Shown one piece after another: positions 6,725 through 8,344 of a stretch of 8,344 bases of DNA. The stretch spans positions 43,119 through 51,462 of the forward strand of contig DDNW01000192.1 in NCBI GenBank assembly GCA_002341345.1. Reading direction: 5' to 3'. This stretch comes from Erythrobacter sp. UBA2510. Its GTDB lineage: Bacteria; Pseudomonadota; Alphaproteobacteria; Sphingomonadales; Sphingomonadaceae. Below the pieces are notes generated by a model. The model was not told the DNA's origin. It worked only from the letters and a program-made list of their open reading frames with translations, and made no database searches. The stretch's first letter is position 1. Each line of letters starts with the position of its first letter. Made by a program: the position numbers and the translations under genes.

Positions 6725-6909
6725 TAACTCTTCCCCAAGAAAGCTTTCAAAATATTGGTCTGAGCATAAGCCGCCCGCGTCGATCCCGTTAGAGGGGACT
6801 TACATGCTGATGTATTGCTTTGTGCTATGGCTGGCGAGCGGCGGCAAGTCCGAGCGTCGGCCCAGCCCATATCGGTTTGCCGACACCGGTTACACCTTCC
6901 CTCATCCCA
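6725..6909. other. Intergenic region upstream of the ring-cleavage genes
   Basis: This 185-bp gap lies between the CoA-transferase stop and the dioxygenase start on the minus strand. It is the largest non-coding stretch in the window and less GC-rich at the dioxygenase end. It contains a GTCGGC/GCCGAC inverted repeat (6856-6861 and 6879-6884), about 26-54 bases past the CoA-transferase stop, that could form a hairpin but has no T-run. A 10-bp palindrome GAAAGCTTTC (6739-6748) lies just upstream of the dioxygenase ribosome-binding site. I found no convincing -35/-10 pair. No conserved small gene is apparent. A separate promoter for the downstream genes is possible but not shown. Confidence 0.5.
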
Positions 6910-8013
6910 TCAGCTTTCGGCTTCACCCAAAGCGGGGACACGTCCATATCGGCGCTGTTCACCCATTACGATCGGAGCGGGTGCGGGGTAGGATACTTCG
7001 CCACCCGGCGTATCCACCGTAATCCTGCGCAGATGAGGGTGTGTGGACAGCGCGGCCATGTCGTTGACGCTGGCAAAAGCCAGATCCGCCGCCGCAAGCG
7101 CTTCACACGCCTGCGCTTCGTCAAGCCCGGCAAGCACACGGGAAACCTGCGCGTCTGTCTCGCCGCGATTGGCCACTCGCGCGACATTGGTGGCAAAGCG
7201 CGGATCGCGAACGAGCGCGGGGTCGCCAAGGACCTTCTCGGCCAGAAGCCCCCATTCGCGGTCGCTCTGGATCGACAGGAGGACAAGCTTGCCATCACGC
7301 GTGTGAAACGCTCCGTAAGGGGCGATCGACGGATGCGCGAGTCCCATCCGCTGGGGAGGCTTGCCCCCCTCCTGATGCAACAGGGGAACCGTCAGCCAAT
7401 CCGCCATGACATCGAACATTGAAATGCGAATATCGCAGCCCTGCCCGCTGTTGCCCCGCGCGATTAACGCTTCAAGGATCGCTGCATGCGCCGTGGCCCC
7501 GGTTGCGATATCGACGATCGACGTCCCGACACGCGCCGGTCCGTCGCCACCCCCGGTAACGGAAGCAAGGCCGGACTCTGCCTGGATCAGCAGGTCGTAT
7601 GCCTTTCGCTCGGCCATCGGACCGCTATCGCCATAGCCGCTGATCGAACAGACTATAAGGCGCGGATGGCGCTCGCGCAGGACCTCGGCGCCAAATCCCA
7701 GCCGGGCCAGTGCGCCCGGTTTAAGGTTCTGAACCAGAACGTCCGCTTGGGCGATCAGCGCGGCGGCCTCGGACTTTCCGGCCGGTGTGGCAAGATCCAC
7801 TACCCGCGATTCCTTGCCGCGGTTGAGCCAGACGAAGTAGCTGCTCTGCCCCGCCGCCACGGTGTCATATCCACGTGCGAAGTCGCCTTCCGGGCGCTCG
7901 ATCTTGATGACCCGCGCGCCCGCATCGGCAAGCCGCGAAGTGCAGAAAGGTGCCGCTACGGCCTGCTCGAAGGCAACCACCGTCAACCCTTCGAGTGGCA
8001 GTTTGGAGCTCAT
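6910..8013 (-). CDS. Class III (CaiB/BaiF, formyl-CoA transferase family) CoA-transferase
   Basis: This 367-residue protein matches the class III CoA-transferase family, which moves CoA between carboxylic acids through an aspartyl-CoA thioester. It opens with LPLEGLTVVAFEQAVAAPF, has the RLADAGARVIKIERPEGD segment (27-44), LNRGKESRVVDL (63-74), and the catalytic aspartate Asp140 in RKAYDLLIQAESGL. The C-terminal region contains the DPRF (270-273) and family-typical NDM..HPHL stretches. It is slightly shorter than the usual ~400 residues but looks complete. I chose the ATG at 8013, which overlaps the acyl-CoA dehydrogenase stop as TGATG and has GAGG about 8 nt upstream. A start at 8235 would only add residues read inside the dehydrogenase gene. 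It probably activates a pathway acid that the adjacent dehydrogenase then oxidises. The acid and CoA donor are unknown. Confidence 0.91.
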   Translation of the reverse strand: MSSKLPLEGLTVVAFEQAVAAPFCTSRLADAGARVIKIERPEGDFARGYDTVAAGQSSYFVWLNRGKESRVVDLATPAGKSEAAALIAQADVLVQNLKPGALARLGFGAEVLRERHPRLIVCSISGYGDSGPMAERKAYDLLIQAESGLASVTGGGDGPARVGTSIVDIATGATAHAAILEALIARGNSGQGCDIRISMFDVMADWLTVPLLHQEGGKPPQRMGLAHPSIAPYGAFHTRDGKLVLLSIQSDREWGLLAEKVLGDPALVRDPRFATNVARVANRGETDAQVSRVLAGLDEAQACEALAAADLAFASVNDMAALSTHPHLRRITVDTPGGEVSYPAPAPIVMGEQRRYGRVPALGEAES

Positions 8014-8344
8014 CAATAGGACCTCGGCAGCCCCAGGACATGTTCGGACAGATAACTCAGGATCATGTTTGTGGAGATCGGAGCCACCTGGTAAAGGCGC
8101 GTTTCCCGAAACTTTCGCTCCACATCGTATTCTTCCGCAAAGCCGAAGCCGCCGTGAGTCTGCACGGCCGCTTCCGCCGCCGCCCATGAAGCATCGGCCG
8201 CGAGCATCTTGGCCATGTTGGCCTGCTCCCCGCACGGCTCGTCGGCCTCGAACAGGCGCGCGGCCTCGTAGACCATGAGTTCGGCTGCACGCATCTGTGC
8301 ATAGGCCTTCGCAATCGGGAACTGCACGCCCTGGTTCTGGCCGA
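8013..8344 (-). CDS. Acyl-CoA dehydrogenase family protein, C-terminal part (5' partial)
   Basis: The frame is open to the right edge, so only the C-terminal ~110 residues are seen. They form the helical C-terminal domain of FAD-dependent acyl-CoA dehydrogenases: GQNQGVQFPIAKAYA, a helix with AAELMVYEAARL, AKMLAADASWAAAEAAVQ, the QTHGGFGFAEEYDVER segment that contacts FAD in the family, and a tail ending VLGLPRSY. In many family members a catalytic glutamate sits in a YEGT motif near the C-terminus. Here the matching region reads RLYQVAPISTNMI, with Gln where Glu would be. This tail form recurs in one subgroup of ACADs, so the base may lie elsewhere. It is translationally coupled to the CoA-transferase. 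The family is firm; substrate and chain length are unknown. Confidence 0.88.
   Translation of the reverse strand, partial: GQNQGVQFPIAKAYAQMRAAELMVYEAARLFEADEPCGEQANMAKMLAADASWAAAEAAVQTHGGFGFAEEYDVERKFRETRLYQVAPISTNMILSYLSEHVLGLPRSY

Noticed and set aside
6739..6748. GAAAGCTTTC palindrome as a defined operator
   Set aside because: A single 10-bp palindrome is expected by chance at this scale, and no regulator gene or second copy is visible; kept only as a lead.
6820..7422. + strand open frame of 200 codons opposite the CoA-transferase
   Set aside because: Arg-rich translation with no domain; the minus strand encodes a clear CaiB/BaiF protein here.
8014..8235. N-terminal extension of the CoA-transferase to 8235
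   Set aside because: The added residues overlap the acyl-CoA dehydrogenase gene and match nothing in the family; the ATG at 8013 has a ribosome-binding site and a TGATG coupling.

Overview
The window looks like a catabolic island of a GC-rich Gram-negative bacterium, probably an alphaproteobacterium and perhaps a sphingomonad. That placement is inferred from base composition, tight overlapping gene order and general protein character, not from a phylogenetic marker. All genes read as enzymes or enzyme partners. I see no RNA gene, mobile element, CRISPR array or regulator gene.

Layout. On the + strand, bases 2-1208 hold the tail of an operon that enters from the left: the C-terminal part of a thiolase-like protein, a DUF35 zinc-ribbon/OB-fold partner (ATGA overlap) and a GLOD5-like VOC protein (TTG start overlapping the previous stop). 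This operon converges, with a 24-bp gap, on a long minus-strand series. Read in transcription order from the right edge, the series is: acyl-CoA dehydrogenase C-terminus (partial), class III CoA-transferase, a 185-bp gap, an MhpB-like class III extradiol dioxygenase, an alpha/beta hydrolase, a non-acylating aldehyde dehydrogenase, a zinc-less MDR oxidoreductase and an APH-fold phosphotransferase. Several junctions overlap (ACAD/CoA-transferase, dioxygenase/hydrolase, MDR/APH), which points to translational coupling.

Functional reading. The dioxygenase and hydrolase form a meta-cleavage pair: a catechol-type ring is opened and the C-C bond of the product is hydrolysed, giving a dienoate and a carboxylic acid. 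The CoA-transferase, acyl-CoA dehydrogenase and thiolase/DUF35 pair are the kinds of enzyme needed to activate and shorten a side chain, either before ring cleavage or on the acid released after it. ALDH and MDR would handle aldehyde and enone/quinone-type intermediates. The APH-fold protein may phosphorylate a hydroxylated acyl intermediate, as in ACAD10/11 and levulinate (LvaA) metabolism. The combination suggests degradation of an aromatic compound with an alkyl or alicyclic side chain. The substrate cannot be fixed from this window, and the usual MhpD/E/F-type lower pathway is not present here.
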